Shown piece by piece: positions 50,301 through 60,537 of a stretch of DNA of 64,000 bases; the stretch's first letter is position 1, and every line of letters begins with the position of its first letter. The position numbers and the translations under genes were made by a program. The stretch is from assembly GCF_000020585.3 (NCBI RefSeq), contig NC_011138.3, forward strand, positions 2,809,654-2,873,653, in the 5' to 3' direction. The stretch comes from Alteromonas mediterranea DE. Lineage in GTDB: Bacteria; Pseudomonadota; Gammaproteobacteria; Enterobacterales; Alteromonadaceae. Below the pieces are notes generated by a model that had not been told where the DNA came from, ran no database searches, and was given only the letters and a program-made list of their open reading frames with translations.

Positions 50301-51566
50301 ATGACAAATAGAGTTGCCGTTATAGGTACAGGAATTTCAGGGCTTACCTGCGCTCACCTTTTAAATAAACAGCATAACATCACCGTTTACGAAGCCAATG
50401 ACTATATTGGAGGCCATACAGCTACGAAAACAATTATTGATGAGGGTGAAGAACACAATATCGATACGGGTTTTATCGTTTTTAACGACTGGACCTACCC
50501 TAATTTCATAAAGCTGATGACACAGCTTAATGTACCGTACCAGCCCACAGAAATGAGTTTCTCTGTGATGAGCAAAAAGGCCAACCTTGAGTACAACGGC
50601 AATAATTTAAACAGCTTGTTTGCGCAACGGCGCAACATTTTGAGGCCGAAGTTTTGGCGCATTGTTAAAGACATCCTTACATTTAATAAAGCGTGTAAGG
50701 CCATGGTTGCAGAAAAGCGCGACACTTCATCCCTTACCCTTGAAGACATTATCAAAGAATTAGGCCTTAGCGATGACTTTGCACGCTATTACATTTTACC
50801 TATGTGCGCGGCTATTTGGTCTAGCAGCTTGGAGCAAACCCGTAAGTTTCCGCTGACTTTTTTCTTACAGTTTTTCAATAACCACGGCTTGCTCAATATT
50901 ACCGACCGCCCGCAGTGGTACACAATAAAAGGTGGGTCTAGCCAGTACATCCCTCCTTTGATAGCGCCCTTCAAATCGAAAATAAAATTATCATCGGCCG
51001 TGGTATCTGTTGCAAAGATGACAGATTCATGGGAAGTCACCGACGCTAACGGTGAACGTTTAAGCTATGACCACGTTGTCTTCGCGTGCCACAGTGATCA
51101 GGCATTAAAGATGCTTGAGGCCCCTTCAGCACTTCATAAAGAGATACTCGGCAGTATTCCTTACGCGGATAACGATGTCGTTATGCACAAAGACGTTTCT
51201 CAGCTTCCTAAAAGAAAGCTTGCATGGGCTAGCTGGAATTACCGGCTAAAAGAAGATGCAACAGAAGAGCAACGCCCGGCATCTGTGACCTACGACATGA
51301 ACATTCTTCAGCGGTTAGAAGCTAAAAACACCTACTGTGTAACACTGAATAATACGCCAGAAATTGACCGCGCCAGTATATTGGGGAGCTATCAATACGC
51401 CCACCCGCAGTTCAGCGCCAGCATGGTTAAGGCTCAGCAAAGAAGAAACGAAATTTGCGGTGTCGATAACCTTCATTTTTGCGGGGCTTATTGGTACAAC
51501 GGCTTTCATGAAGACGGTGTAAAAAGCGCGCTTGATGTTTGCGAACGCTTTGGTGAAACCTTGTGA
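50301..51566 (+). CDS. FAD-dependent amine-oxidase-like flavoprotein
   Basis: A 421-residue flavoprotein with an N-terminal dinucleotide-binding motif (VAVIGTGISGLTCAHLL), EANDYIGGHTAT and a C-terminal FAD segment (LHFCGAYWYNGFHEDGVKSAL), the COG2907 type often found beside Cfa-like methyltransferases. In ChrR-regulated clusters these proteins are linked to modification of unsaturated fatty acids, but the exact step here is not proven. Stop overlaps the next gene by 4 bases. Confidence 0.9.
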   Translation: MTNRVAVIGTGISGLTCAHLLNKQHNITVYEANDYIGGHTATKTIIDEGEEHNIDTGFIVFNDWTYPNFIKLMTQLNVPYQPTEMSFSVMSKKANLEYNGNNLNSLFAQRRNILRPKFWRIVKDILTFNKACKAMVAEKRDTSSLTLEDIIKELGLSDDFARYYILPMCAAIWSSSLEQTRKFPLTFFLQFFNNHGLLNITDRPQWYTIKGGSSQYIPPLIAPFKSKIKLSSAVVSVAKMTDSWEVTDANGERLSYDHVVFACHSDQALKMLEAPSALHKEILGSIPYADNDVVMHKDVSQLPKRKLAWASWNYRLKEDATEEQRPASVTYDMNILQRLEAKNTYCVTLNNTPEIDRASILGSYQYAHPQFSASMVKAQQRRNEICGVDNLHFCGAYWYNGFHEDGVKSALDVCERFGETL

Positions 51567-52306
51567 TTGAAAGCGCAATTTATAAGGGTAAAGTTTACCA
51601 TCAGCGTTTTATGCCCACTCAGCACAAGTTCGACTACGATATCTATTTGTTTTGGCTAAAGCTAGAGCGCGGCGAACTCGAAACCTTATCAAGTACGCTT
51701 AAGCACTTTTCAGCAAAAAAGAAAGCCAGAGTTCGTTTTAAGCGTGAGGACTATTTAGGCGACCCATCAATACCCCTGAACCAAGCAGTGCTTGACAGGA
51801 TGAGTAAGCTAAATGGCGGGACGCGCCTTGAAGGCGACGTATTCATGCTTGGACAGCTTCGCATGTGGGGGCTATATTTCAGCCCCGTCAATTTCTATTA
51901 CTTGCGCAATAAAGAAGGTACGTTCACTCATTTATTAGCCGAGGTAAGCAACACGCCATGGAACGAGCGACACCATTATCTGGTAAATCTTGCAACACAG
52001 GACGATACCCCTAAAGCTTTCCACGTTTCCCCGTTTAACCCAATGGACATGACTTACCAATGGTCAATCTCCCAACCCTCAACGAGACTTTCTCTTGCGA
52101 TGGACTGCGTAAGAGAGGACAAAGAATTTAGCGCTGGCATTAACTTAACAAAATTTACTTTAGATAATGCGAATCTATCTACAGCACTTAAACGTATACC
52201 CAGTATGACACTAAAAACTATGGCCGGAATTTATTGGCATGCGCTTAAATTGCTGCTTAAACGAACGCCGCTGTATACACACCCAAAAAAAAGTCAGGAA
52301 CAATAA
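51563..52306 (+). CDS. DUF1365 family protein
   Basis: A 247-residue protein: IYKGKVYHQRFMPTQHKFDY, VFMLGQLRMWGLYFSPVNFYY, LLAEVSNTPWNERHHYL and HVSPFNPMDMTYQW are the conserved blocks of DUF1365. Its biochemical role is unknown, but it nearly always lies between the flavoprotein and a Cfa-type methyltransferase, as here, implying a shared lipid-modification pathway. Overlaps the flavoprotein by 4 bases and precedes cfa by 2. Confidence 0.92.
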   Translation: MIESAIYKGKVYHQRFMPTQHKFDYDIYLFWLKLERGELETLSSTLKHFSAKKKARVRFKREDYLGDPSIPLNQAVLDRMSKLNGGTRLEGDVFMLGQLRMWGLYFSPVNFYYLRNKEGTFTHLLAEVSNTPWNERHHYLVNLATQDDTPKAFHVSPFNPMDMTYQWSISQPSTRLSLAMDCVREDKEFSAGINLTKFTLDNANLSTALKRIPSMTLKTMAGIYWHALKLLLKRTPLYTHPKKSQEQ

Positions 52307-52308
52307 CA

Positions 52309-53565
52309 ATGTCTTTCGGTGAATCTGTACTCATGACCACTTCAGAGGTCTCTTTTGTAGATAAAGCATGTAGAAGCTTATTCTTACAATGCTTAAAGCA
52401 ACTGCCTTTTGGTAGCTTAACTATTCAAGAAAATGGCGACGATATCGCCAAGTTTGGCACAGAAAATGACGATTTACGGGCAACGGTAAATATTAAAGAT
52501 GTTAAGGCCTACCGTCGTCTTCTGCTTGGAGGCAGTGTTGGCGCAGGCGAAGCCTACATGGATGACTTATGGGACAGCGATGACGTAACGGCAGTAGTGA
52601 GAATTTTTGCCAGAAACTTGCCTACTCTTGATGAGTGGGAGAATAAATTTAAGTGGCTCACCATGCCTGTTAATAAGCTTCAACATTTTGCTCGTCGAAA
52701 CACCACGGACCAAGCTAAAAGAAATATTGAAGCCCACTACGATTTAGGCAATAAGCTATATACCCGTTTTTTAGACCCTACCATGATGTATTCGTCGGCG
52801 ATTTACCCCGACCCAAATGCATCATTAAATGAAGCGCAAAATTATAAGCTAAAAGCCATTTGCGATAAATTGCAGTTAAATGAGAGCGACCATCTTGTCG
52901 AAATCGGCACTGGGTGGGGCGGCCTTGCCGTTTATGCTGCTAAGCATTATGGATGTAAGGTTACCACCACTACCATATCAGAAGAGCAGCATGCCTGGGC
53001 AAAGAACTGGATTGCGAAAGAGGGGCTGGAAGACAAGGTTACTCTGCTCAAAAAAGATTACCGTTTGTTGGAAGGAAAATACGACAAACTTGTGTCTATC
53101 GAAATGATAGAGGCCGTGGGTAAACAATACTTAGGTAACTTCTTTGAAAAGTGTTCATCGCTTTTAAAAGACGATGGTCTGATGCTCCTTCAGTCCATCA
53201 CTATTGATGACAGACGCTACGATAGCTACGCAGACAGCGTAGATTTCATTCAAAAATACATATTCCCCGGCGGTTTTTTACCATCTCAGCATCAATTAAA
53301 TGCGCATCTTAAAAAGTATACCAATATGATGATTCGCGACCTTCACGACATTGGCGTTGACTACGCGAAAACGCTAAATCATTGGTATGAGGCGTTTATA
53401 TCAGCCAAAGACGAATTATTAAACGACGGCTACGATGAGCGCTTTATGCGTATGTGGACCTACTATCTAAAATACTGTGAAGGCGGTTTTTTAGAAAGAA
53501 CGATTAGCACGGTTCAGCTTGTCATTTCTAAGCCACACTGTAGAGAAGAACTCGTTCGGGTTTAG
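52309..53565 (+). CDS. cfa: Cyclopropane-fatty-acyl-phospholipid synthase family methyltransferase
   Basis: A 418-residue SAM-dependent enzyme that adds a methylene or methyl group to unsaturated acyl chains in membrane phospholipids. SAM motif HLVEIGTGWGGLAVYAA, followed by TTTTISEEQHAWA; acyl-binding region FLDPTMMYSSAIYPDP; catalytic region QSITIDDRRYD and FPGGFLPS; YYLKYCEGGFLERTI near the C-terminus. Final gene of the ECF operon. In Rhodobacter, related genes under RpoE/ChrR protect against singlet oxygen; whether this copy makes cyclopropane or methylated fatty acids is open. Confidence 0.93.
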   Translation: MSFGESVLMTTSEVSFVDKACRSLFLQCLKQLPFGSLTIQENGDDIAKFGTENDDLRATVNIKDVKAYRRLLLGGSVGAGEAYMDDLWDSDDVTAVVRIFARNLPTLDEWENKFKWLTMPVNKLQHFARRNTTDQAKRNIEAHYDLGNKLYTRFLDPTMMYSSAIYPDPNASLNEAQNYKLKAICDKLQLNESDHLVEIGTGWGGLAVYAAKHYGCKVTTTTISEEQHAWAKNWIAKEGLEDKVTLLKKDYRLLEGKYDKLVSIEMIEAVGKQYLGNFFEKCSSLLKDDGLMLLQSITIDDRRYDSYADSVDFIQKYIFPGGFLPSQHQLNAHLKKYTNMMIRDLHDIGVDYAKTLNHWYEAFISAKDELLNDGYDERFMRMWTYYLKYCEGGFLERTISTVQLVISKPHCREELVRV

Positions 53566-53596
53566 TGCAGTTGCTTGTTTAGTACAGCAAAACAAT

Positions 53597-53626
53597 AAAG
53601 CGGCGCTGAATTCAGCGCCGCTTTTG
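53597..53626 (+). terminator. Terminator of the ECF operon
   Basis: AAAGCGGCGCTGAA/TTCAGCGCCGCTTT, a perfect palindrome (53598-53624) followed by Ts; shared with convergent pomB. Confidence 0.9.
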
Positions 53627-53676
53627 TTTATATTTAACCATTATTCATAACGAGTAACGACACCACGCACTAACGC

Positions 53677-54606
53677 CTACTCATCCACCACTGATATCGG
53701 TTTAGATATCATTGGCTTACCCTGATTAATGTTTATTTCAACCCGACGATTTTTCGCCCTGTCGGCGGATGTGGTTGCGTTTTCCACAATAGGCGCAGTA
53801 TCGGCTTTTCCTACTACCGACATGCGGCTTTCATCAAAGCCGGGGGCTGTACGCATGGCTTCTGCGACAGCAACTGCACGTTGTGAAGATAAGTCCCAGT
53901 TTGAGCGATATAGCTCATTGGCAATATGCTGACCATCGCTGTGCCCTGAAATTTCAATTTCTCCCGGCACATCAGCGAGTAGCGTACCGATTTTTCTTAA
54001 AACGGGCTGAAACTGCGGCTGTAAGAAAGCTGAGCCCGCTGAAAACGAACCGTTCTCTCGAATTCGAATAGTAAGCTGCTGACCTAGTGACTCCATTTCA
54101 ACTGAGCCATCTAAAATTTGTTTTTCTAACTGTTGCGCCACTTTCTTCATCAATTCAGCCATTTGCGACTGATCAGTGCTCTGTTCTGCCGAAGAGGACG
54201 ACTGGGTTGCGGTTTGTTGCGATTGACCGCCCCGCTGTTCGCCGCGCTGCTTCTGACGACCGCCCGCTGAGTCCTCATTTCCGGCCTGGAACTCTAGCAT
54301 CTGTTGTGTCATTTCATTGGTTTGCTGCTGAATAGATTCAATAGGCGTAGGATCAGGTTTGCCCGGACGGAACTCCATAGCAATAACGCTTGTTCCCTTG
54401 GGAATATCCTTTACTTCAATTTTGTTCTGTACGCCGAAAGCGAACTTCATTGAGCCCGCTATCTGTTTAAACTTAAGTACGTCCATTTCAGAAAATGAGA
54501 GCAGAAGTACGAAAAAGCACATAAGCAATGACATCAAGTCAGCGAAGGTTCCCATCCAAGCTGGCAGCCCCTCGGGGGGGCATTTTGGGCATTCTTCTTC
54601 AGCCAT
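53677..54606 (-). CDS. pomB: Sodium-driven flagellar stator protein PomB (MotB family)
   Basis: A 309-residue stator subunit. The N-terminus CPKCPPEGLPAW is typical of PomB; the single transmembrane helix has the ion-binding aspartate in WMGTFADLMSLLMCFFVLLL. A Gln/Ser-rich linker (about 115-145) leads to a C-terminal OmpA-like peptidoglycan-binding domain (IEISGHSDGQHI, NWDLSSQRAVAVAEAM, NRRVEININ). The start ATG overlaps the pomA stop (TAATG). Sodium coupling is inferred from family resemblance. Confidence 0.94.
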   Translation of the reverse strand: MAEEECPKCPPEGLPAWMGTFADLMSLLMCFFVLLLSFSEMDVLKFKQIAGSMKFAFGVQNKIEVKDIPKGTSVIAMEFRPGKPDPTPIESIQQQTNEMTQQMLEFQAGNEDSAGGRQKQRGEQRGGQSQQTATQSSSSAEQSTDQSQMAELMKKVAQQLEKQILDGSVEMESLGQQLTIRIRENGSFSAGSAFLQPQFQPVLRKIGTLLADVPGEIEISGHSDGQHIANELYRSNWDLSSQRAVAVAEAMRTAPGFDESRMSVVGKADTAPIVENATTSADRAKNRRVEININQGKPMISKPISVVDE

Positions 54607-55367
54607 TACTCTTCCTCTGCGCTTCCGCGTTTACTCGCCGCAAGGTAATTCTTTAGTACTCCCTCTATCACCCGAGGGTTCTGACCATCTGCGATACCGA
54701 CTATTCCGTCAAGAACAAGGCTCTGGTTTAGCTTTTCCTCGCCGGCGCGCACTGACAATTTAAATGCAATTGGCAAACATATAACATTGGCAAAGAAAGC
54801 ACCGTAAAGCGTGGTAAGTAGTGCAACCGCCATCGCGGGCCCAATTGCTTTTGGGTCATCCATATTAGAGAGCATGGCTACCAAGCCGATCAGTGTACCA
54901 ATCATTCCCATTGCCGGTGCAATATCACCCATGCCTTTGAAAAATGAAGCACCAAAATCATGGCGTTCGGAAGTCATTGAAATATCTTTAGCGAGAGTCT
55001 CTCTGACTACTTCAATATCATGGCCGTCGACCAGCATATCGACGCCTTTTTGCATAAATTCGTTTGAAATTTCCGCCTCTTCTAGCGCAAGGAAGCCACC
55101 TTTTCGCGCGGCATCTGCCATTTCAACAATTTTCTCAATAAGCTCTTCAGGCGATTCAATTTTGAACATGAAGGCCTTGCCTGCAATTTTACCTGCGCCA
55201 AAAAACTGACCTAACGTAAATTGTGACAAAACAACGAATAAGGTCCCCCCGAATACGATAAGTATTGACTGGACGTCGATGAACATGCCCAAGCTGCCGC
55301 CTAAGATCATAGCCATAACTATGAAACCAATGGCGCCCAACATACCTATGACGGTTGCTAAATCCAC
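54606..55367 (-). CDS. pomA: Sodium-driven flagellar stator protein PomA (MotA family)
   Basis: A 253-residue inner-membrane stator subunit with four transmembrane helices (starts MDLATVIGMLGAIGFIVMAM region; helix 3/4 GMGDIAPAMGMIGTLIGLVA and AMAVALLTTLYGAFFANVI). A large cytoplasmic loop with charged residues (ERHDFG) contacts the rotor. Coupled to pomB by a 1-base overlap. A sigma-28-like promoter is proposed upstream. Confidence 0.95.
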   Translation of the reverse strand: MDLATVIGMLGAIGFIVMAMILGGSLGMFIDVQSILIVFGGTLFVVLSQFTLGQFFGAGKIAGKAFMFKIESPEELIEKIVEMADAARKGGFLALEEAEISNEFMQKGVDMLVDGHDIEVVRETLAKDISMTSERHDFGASFFKGMGDIAPAMGMIGTLIGLVAMLSNMDDPKAIGPAMAVALLTTLYGAFFANVICLPIAFKLSVRAGEEKLNQSLVLDGIVGIADGQNPRVIEGVLKNYLAASKRGSAEEE

Positions 55368-55777
55368 TCACTCTTCCCCATTTATGCGCAGTCAGTGCTG
55401 TTGATGTACAATATTCTATCGGCAATAGATAGAAATACTAAAACGACATTATTGAAAAATATCACATTTATTTGTTTTTTATGAAGTGTAGGTGGCGTTA
55501 AATACGCTAGCTACACCTTCTATAACCCTATTTCATTATCGAGTTTATATGCCTAAAGCGTTTATTCTAGCGTTACGTTAGCACGCTAAAGAAAAAAGAC
55601 ACCTAGCAGTAGCATGGAATATAGCACAAAATGGTTAAATACTGCTTTTTGTACTGCATGAAAAAAAAGCGATATACCGGTGATATGGGCGATATAGAGA
55701 CAAACCATTTGACCCCTGTGCGACCCTCGGTTAATGTGCGCGGTATACGTATTTTGGCCATTAAAATGAGTGTTTTT
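55368..55777. other. Divergent promoter region between pomA and xseB
   Basis: About 400 bases. On the pomA side there is a flagellar-type -10 (see separate entry). On the right an open frame upstream of and in phase with xseB (from 55631) looks like a mere extension: it has poor codon look and no family match. Confidence 0.5.
55416..55442 (-). promoter_or_regulatory. Possible sigma-28 (FliA) promoter of pomAB
   Basis: Minus strand GCCGATAG (55416-55423), one mismatch from GCCGATAA, with TTTA 15 bases upstream where TAAA is expected. The -10 is convincing, the -35 is not. Confidence 0.42.
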
Positions 55778-56020
55778 ATGACGACAGAAAAAGTATCCGC
55801 GTCTTTCGAAGAAACGTTATCAGAGTTAGAAGCCATCGTTAACGAAATGGAAAACGGTGATCTGCCGCTAAATAAAGCACTAGAAAAGTTCGAACGAGGC
55901 ATCGCCCTCTCTCGTCAAGGTCAACAATCTCTTGAAAACGCCGAACAAAAAGTAAAGATATTGCTTAGTGAACAAGGCGAAGACACCCTTCACACTCTAC
56001 CTGAAAGTGAACAACCCTAA
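55778..56020 (+). CDS. xseB: Exodeoxyribonuclease VII small subunit
   Basis: An 80-residue helical protein that binds XseA to form exonuclease VII. ATG at 55778 chosen because it gives the family length and the N-terminal start [18 protein letters not shown]; other in-frame ATGs up to 55631 would add an unrelated extension. Conserved [22 protein letters not shown] core. First of xseB-ispA-dxs, the usual isoprenoid operon. Confidence 0.94.
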   Translation: MTTEKVSASFEETLSELEAIVNEMENGDLPLNKALEKFERGIALSRQGQQSLENAEQKVKILLSEQGEDTLHTLPESEQP

Positions 56021-56049
56021 TTTGTTCATTTTTACATTACAGGCAACCT

Positions 56050-56940
56050 ATGAATTTTTCTGCTTTGCATCAGCAAGTTAAACAGCAAACTGATGCATCT
56101 CTTCTTACTCTGATTGATGAACTACCGGATTACGCACCGCGCCTGAAAGACGCTATGCGTCACGCGCTGCTTGCTGGTGGCAAACGCATGCGTCCGCTGC
56201 TAGTGCAAGTTGTAGGAAATACGCTAGACGTCCCTAAAACGGACCAAATGGCTATTAGTATGGCCATTGAATGCGTACATGCCTATTCTCTCGTTCATGA
56301 CGATTTACCGGCCATGGATGATGATGACTTGCGTCGCGGTATGCCTACCTGTCACATCGCCTTCGATGAAGCAACAGCGATATTGGCAGGTGATGCATTA
56401 CAAGCACTTGCATTTACCGTATTAGCCGATGCACCGTTGAGCACCTACGCTGAAGCCAAACGCCCTCAGCTATTATCTGTGTTAGCTAAAAGTGCCGGCT
56501 ATGTGGGCATGTGTGGCGGTCAAGCCATCGATTTGGCCAGTACTGGCGAAAGTATTTCTCTTGATGAATTAAAACGGCTGCACAAGTTGAAAACCGGGGC
56601 TTTACTGCGCGCCTGTGTTGAAATGGTGGCTATAGTAAGTGAAGATTTATTGCCAGAGGCAAAAGTTGATTTGATGGCTTACGCTGCAGATATCGGGTTG
56701 GCGTTTCAAGTTCAAGATGACATCTTGGATGTGGTTGGCAGCAGCGAAAAATTAGGGAAACCCGCAGGGTCTGACGAAGCGTTAGGGAAAAATACATTTC
56801 CGGCCAAACTTGGTATGGAAGGCGCCAAGCGTGAATTAGAAATGCTTCATGATAATGCACTTCAAGCATTGGCGCGTTTGCCCTACAATACAGACAGTTT
56901 AATTGCGTTTAGCGAGCTTTTGGTAAAACGCGACCATTAG
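56050..56940 (+). CDS. ispA: Farnesyl diphosphate synthase (short-chain prenyltransferase)
   Basis: Condenses DMAPP/IPP to geranyl and farnesyl diphosphate for quinone and undecaprenyl synthesis. 296 residues. First aspartate-rich motif [15 protein letters not shown] and second motif [24 protein letters not shown]-binding stretch. Lies 29 bases after xseB and 32 before dxs. Confidence 0.96.
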   Translation: MNFSALHQQVKQQTDASLLTLIDELPDYAPRLKDAMRHALLAGGKRMRPLLVQVVGNTLDVPKTDQMAISMAIECVHAYSLVHDDLPAMDDDDLRRGMPTCHIAFDEATAILAGDALQALAFTVLADAPLSTYAEAKRPQLLSVLAKSAGYVGMCGGQAIDLASTGESISLDELKRLHKLKTGALLRACVEMVAIVSEDLLPEAKVDLMAYAADIGLAFQVQDDILDVVGSSEKLGKPAGSDEALGKNTFPAKLGMEGAKRELEMLHDNALQALARLPYNTDSLIAFSELLVKRDH

Positions 56941-56972
56941 CCACGCGCCATGTTGAAAAAGATAATAAGTAC

Positions 56973-58850
56973 ATGAGTTTAGATCTCCAACATTACCCAA
57001 CGCTTGCGCTTGCGCAAACACCTGATAAGTTGAGGCAGCTGCCTCAAGACAAATTACGCGAGCTCGCCGATGAATTACGTGAGTACTTACTTAATAGCGT
57101 AAGTCAAACCAGCGGGCACTTTGCCTCAGGTTTAGGCACAGTAGAGCTTACTGTCGCACTGCACTATGTATACAACACCCCCTTTGACCGTTTGTTGTGG
57201 GACGTGGGCCATCAAGCCTATCCACACAAAATTTTGACCGGCCGTGCTGAGCGCATGAGTACCATTCGCCAGAAAAACGGTTTACATCCGTTTCCGTGGC
57301 CGCCGGAAAGTGAATACGACACCTTTGCTGTTGGCCACTCGTCTACATCGATTAGCGCTGCGCTCGGCATGGCGGTAGCCGCAGAAAAGGAAGGTAAAGA
57401 CAGAAAAGTGGTATCGGTCATTGGCGATGGCGCGATGACAGCGGGTATGGCGTTTGAAGCACTTAACCATGCAGGCGATATCAAAAAAGATATGGTGGTG
57501 GTGCTCAACGACAACGAAATGTCTATCTCTGAGAACGTAGGTGCACTGAATAGCCACCTAGCGCGTTTGCTGACAGGAAACTTTTTCAACTCCATTCGCG
57601 ATGGCGGTAAAAAACTGCTTAGTAACGTACCGCCTATTAAAGAGTTTGCCAGCCGTGCAGAAGAGCACCTTAAAGGCATGGTCGTGCCTGGTACTATCTT
57701 CGAAGAGCTGGGCTTTAACTATATAGGTCCTATTGACGGTCACGACGTCAATGCTGTTGTAGATACCCTTCGCAACATGCGTAACTTCGATGGCCCGCAG
57801 CTGTTACACGTGGTCACCAAAAAAGGTAAAGGCTACGCCGTTGCAGAAGAAGACCCGATAAAATTTCACGCAGTGCCAAAATTCAACCCAGCAGACAATG
57901 CACTGCCTAAGTCTAAGCCTTCTGCACCCACCTACTCGGCTATTTTTGGCCAGTGGCTGTGTGATATGGCAGCACAAGACCCTAAGCTTATGGCGGTGAC
58001 GCCTGCTATGCGTGAAGGCTCAGGCATGGTTGAGTTTTCTCAGCGTTTTCCTGAACAATACTTCGATGTTGCCATTGCCGAACAGCATGCAGTGACCTTT
58101 GGCGCCGGTCTTGCCAAAGACGGTATGAATGCGGTTGTTGCGATTTATTCATCGTTCCTTCAGCGCGCTTACGATCAGCTTATCCACGATGTGGCAATTC
58201 AAGACTTACCGGTATTATTTGCCATAGACAGAGCCGGCATAGTTGGCGCCGATGGCCCTACTCACCAAGGCGCGTTTGATATTGCTTTCCTTCGCTGTAT
58301 TCCAAACATGGTCGTGATGGCACCTTCAGACGAAAACGAATGTCGTCAAATGCTCTACACTGGTCACAAGCTTCAAAAGCCAGCGGCGGTACGGTACCCT
58401 CGCGGGGCAGGCATGGGGGTTACGCCAGATGAAGCCATGACAGCGCTTGAGATTGGTAAATCACGTACCTGTCGAGAAACCGCGAAAGATAAATCTGAAA
58501 GCGTTGCTATTTTGAACTTCGGCTGTTTATTGCCCTATGCACTTGAAGCAGCAGTGGCTATTGACGCTACGGTTATCGACATGCGCTTTATCAAGCCATT
58601 GGATGGCGACGCTGTTTTAAAAGCAGCCAACGAACACAGCGCACTTATAACCTTAGAAGACGGCTGTATTATGGGCGGTGCTGGCAGCGCTGTACTAGAG
58701 CATTTACAGCAAAACGGTGTATTAAAAGCTGTGAAAATGCTTGGCTTACCGGACAGCTTTATCCTGCAAGGTACACAACAGGAAATGTACAAAGAGCACG
58801 GCTTAGATGCTGAAGGTATTATTGCTGCGGCAAAATCGCTAATAGGATAA
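56973..58850 (+). CDS. dxs: 1-deoxy-D-xylulose-5-phosphate synthase
   Basis: Thiamine-diphosphate enzyme that starts the MEP isoprenoid pathway from pyruvate and glyceraldehyde-3-phosphate; also feeds thiamine and pyridoxal synthesis. 625 residues. ThDP motif [18 protein letters not shown] ... [23 protein letters not shown] near the N-terminus, transketolase-like [18 protein letters not shown] and AVRYPRGAG in the C-terminal half. Last gene of the xseB-ispA-dxs operon, followed by a terminator. Confidence 0.98.
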   Translation: MSLDLQHYPTLALAQTPDKLRQLPQDKLRELADELREYLLNSVSQTSGHFASGLGTVELTVALHYVYNTPFDRLLWDVGHQAYPHKILTGRAERMSTIRQKNGLHPFPWPPESEYDTFAVGHSSTSISAALGMAVAAEKEGKDRKVVSVIGDGAMTAGMAFEALNHAGDIKKDMVVVLNDNEMSISENVGALNSHLARLLTGNFFNSIRDGGKKLLSNVPPIKEFASRAEEHLKGMVVPGTIFEELGFNYIGPIDGHDVNAVVDTLRNMRNFDGPQLLHVVTKKGKGYAVAEEDPIKFHAVPKFNPADNALPKSKPSAPTYSAIFGQWLCDMAAQDPKLMAVTPAMREGSGMVEFSQRFPEQYFDVAIAEQHAVTFGAGLAKDGMNAVVAIYSSFLQRAYDQLIHDVAIQDLPVLFAIDRAGIVGADGPTHQGAFDIAFLRCIPNMVVMAPSDENECRQMLYTGHKLQKPAAVRYPRGAGMGVTPDEAMTALEIGKSRTCRETAKDKSESVAILNFGCLLPYALEAAVAIDATVIDMRFIKPLDGDAVLKAANEHSALITLEDGCIMGGAGSAVLEHLQQNGVLKAVKMLGLPDSFILQGTQQEMYKEHGLDAEGIIAAAKSLIG

Positions 58851-58879
58851 CAGCGTTAGAGCCACATCAATTAAACACG

Positions 58880-58908
58880 AAAAAGCCCGCAAACATGCGG
58901 GCTTTTTG
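58880..58908 (+). terminator. Terminator of dxs
   Basis: AAAAAGCCCGC, loop AAACAT, GCGGGCTTTTT (58880-58907). Confidence 0.9.
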
Positions 58909-58983
58909 TGAGAAATTCTCGGATATATCTTCTTTGCTTACTACACGTCTTAGGCGCTAAACCTTAAGCTTTATGTTAACACC

Positions 58984-59484
58984 TTAAAACAAGGCTAAAG
59001 CTGCTGGCCAGAACGCCATCAGTAAATGCAAACAGCCGCATGCCATGGCACCAGCCAGTAAATCGTCTAGCATTATGCCTGTACCACCGTGTAAGCGCTT
59101 ATCAATAATGCCTATCGGCCAAGGCTTTAAAATATCGAAAAGCCTAAATAGAATAAAACCAACCAGCAAGGATGATGCGGTAATTGGTACAAATAGAAAC
59201 GTGACGAACATGCCCGCTATTTCATCCCACACGATAGAGCCATGGTCGTGGACCTGCATATCGTCAGCCGTCTTACCGCAAAGGTAAATGCCCACAACTG
59301 AGAATATTAGCGTAAGCGCGATAAATGAAACAATGGATACTTGGCTACAGGCGATAAGCAAAGGCAATGCAGCTAGAGAGCCAAACGTCCCAGGCATAAA
59401 AGGAATTAGCCCGCTACCAAAGCCCAACGCTAGAAAATGGACCGGATTTTTCATACTCACTCTAGCGCGAAATTCAGCCTGCAT
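58984..59484 (-). CDS. pgpA: Phosphatidylglycerophosphatase A
   Basis: Inner-membrane phosphatase producing phosphatidylglycerol. 166 residues with GFGSGLIPFMPGTFGSLAAL, the DHGSIVWDEIAGM motif carrying acidic catalytic residues, LFRLFDILKPWPI and the C-terminal GTGIMLDDLLAG. ATG at 59484 has AAGGA 7 nt upstream. Last gene of the rib-nusB-thiL-pgpA run, as in E. coli. Confidence 0.95.
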   Translation of the reverse strand: MQAEFRARVSMKNPVHFLALGFGSGLIPFMPGTFGSLAALPLLIACSQVSIVSFIALTLIFSVVGIYLCGKTADDMQVHDHGSIVWDEIAGMFVTFLFVPITASSLLVGFILFRLFDILKPWPIGIIDKRLHGGTGIMLDDLLAGAMACGCLHLLMAFWPAALALF

Positions 59485-59523
59485 GTAAATTCCTTTGTCT
59501 CACGTCTAATTAATCGGTTGTAC

Positions 59524-60489
59524 TTAAAAGCTATGCTCGTAACCCGCCGCAGCGACAGGCGTATACTTCTCATTACTTTTAAGTAATGAGAGTTTGCCAT
59601 TGTGACCGGTTAATTGCCCGATACACGTTGCTTTTACGTTTGTACTTGCCAAAGACGTTTCCAGGCTGCCGTGTTGCTCTTCGCTTACCGTAAAAATCAA
59701 CTCGTAATCATCTCCAGCAGATAGCGCATATTCGATAGCCTGTTCAGGCGACACGGCGCTAGTTAACGCCCGAGAAAGTGGCAAGCGCTCTACATGAACA
59801 TTTGCGCCACAATTAGACGCTTTTAAAATATGACCTAAATCTGATATCAAGCCATCAGATATATCGATACATGATGTGGCAATGCGACGAATAGCAGTAC
59901 CCACTGCAACTCGGGGAGTTGGAAAGTAATGACGATTAATTAACACGTCTTTTGCTTCGCCTGAGACACTTAGCTTATTTTGTAGAATATCTAAGCCAGC
60001 ACCAGCGTCGCCTAACGTACCGGTAACATAAAGCCAGTCACCCGGCTTTGCACCGCTTCGCGTCAGCTCTGAACCCGGTGGTATAAAGCCTTGCGCGGTA
60101 ATCGTCATTGCCATAGGGCCTTTTACCGTATCACCGCCGATTAACTGCACCGAATAATATTGGGTAAGCTCATAAAGGCCCGCAACAAAATCATCAAGCC
60201 AAGCTTCATCTACTTCTGGAAGCGACAGTGACAGGCTTATCCATGCGGGCTCCGCCCCCATTGCAGCCAAATCACTTAAGTTAACCGCTACTGTTTTGTA
60301 TGCCACAGATTTCGCTGGCGCATCTTTTAAAAAATGCACGCCTGCAACAAGGGTATCAGTAGTAACGGCGAGTTGTTGGTTTTCAGGAACCGTTGTTACT
60401 GCACAGTCATCACCAATACCTATAACAACGTCTTTGCGTTTGTGGCCGCAGTTTGAAAAATAGCGGCCGATAAGATCAAATTCTTTCAC
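59524..60489 (-). CDS. thiL: Thiamine-monophosphate kinase
   Basis: Phosphorylates thiamine monophosphate to the cofactor thiamine diphosphate, needed by Dxs nearby. 321 residues, GTG start. AIR-synthase-like fold with metal/ATP motifs IGDDCAVTTV, LAVTTDTLVAGVHF, NLSDLAAMGAEP, LIGGDTVKGP and DISDGLISDLGH. Gap of 39 bases to pgpA and 48 from nusB. Confidence 0.96.
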   Translation of the reverse strand: MKEFDLIGRYFSNCGHKRKDVVIGIGDDCAVTTVPENQQLAVTTDTLVAGVHFLKDAPAKSVAYKTVAVNLSDLAAMGAEPAWISLSLSLPEVDEAWLDDFVAGLYELTQYYSVQLIGGDTVKGPMAMTITAQGFIPPGSELTRSGAKPGDWLYVTGTLGDAGAGLDILQNKLSVSGEAKDVLINRHYFPTPRVAVGTAIRRIATSCIDISDGLISDLGHILKASNCGANVHVERLPLSRALTSAVSPEQAIEYALSAGDDYELIFTVSEEQHGSLETSLASTNVKATCIGQLTGHNGKLSLLKSNEKYTPVAAAGYEHSF

Positions 60490-60537
60490 AGTAATTTTTA
60501 AACCCTTTCAGCGGCAATCCATGCCGCCATGGTAAGG

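Noticed and set aside
55631..55777. 49-codon N-terminal extension of xseB
   Set aside because: XseB proteins are about 80 residues and begin near [12 protein letters not shown]; the extension is cysteine- and lysine-rich without similarity to the family.
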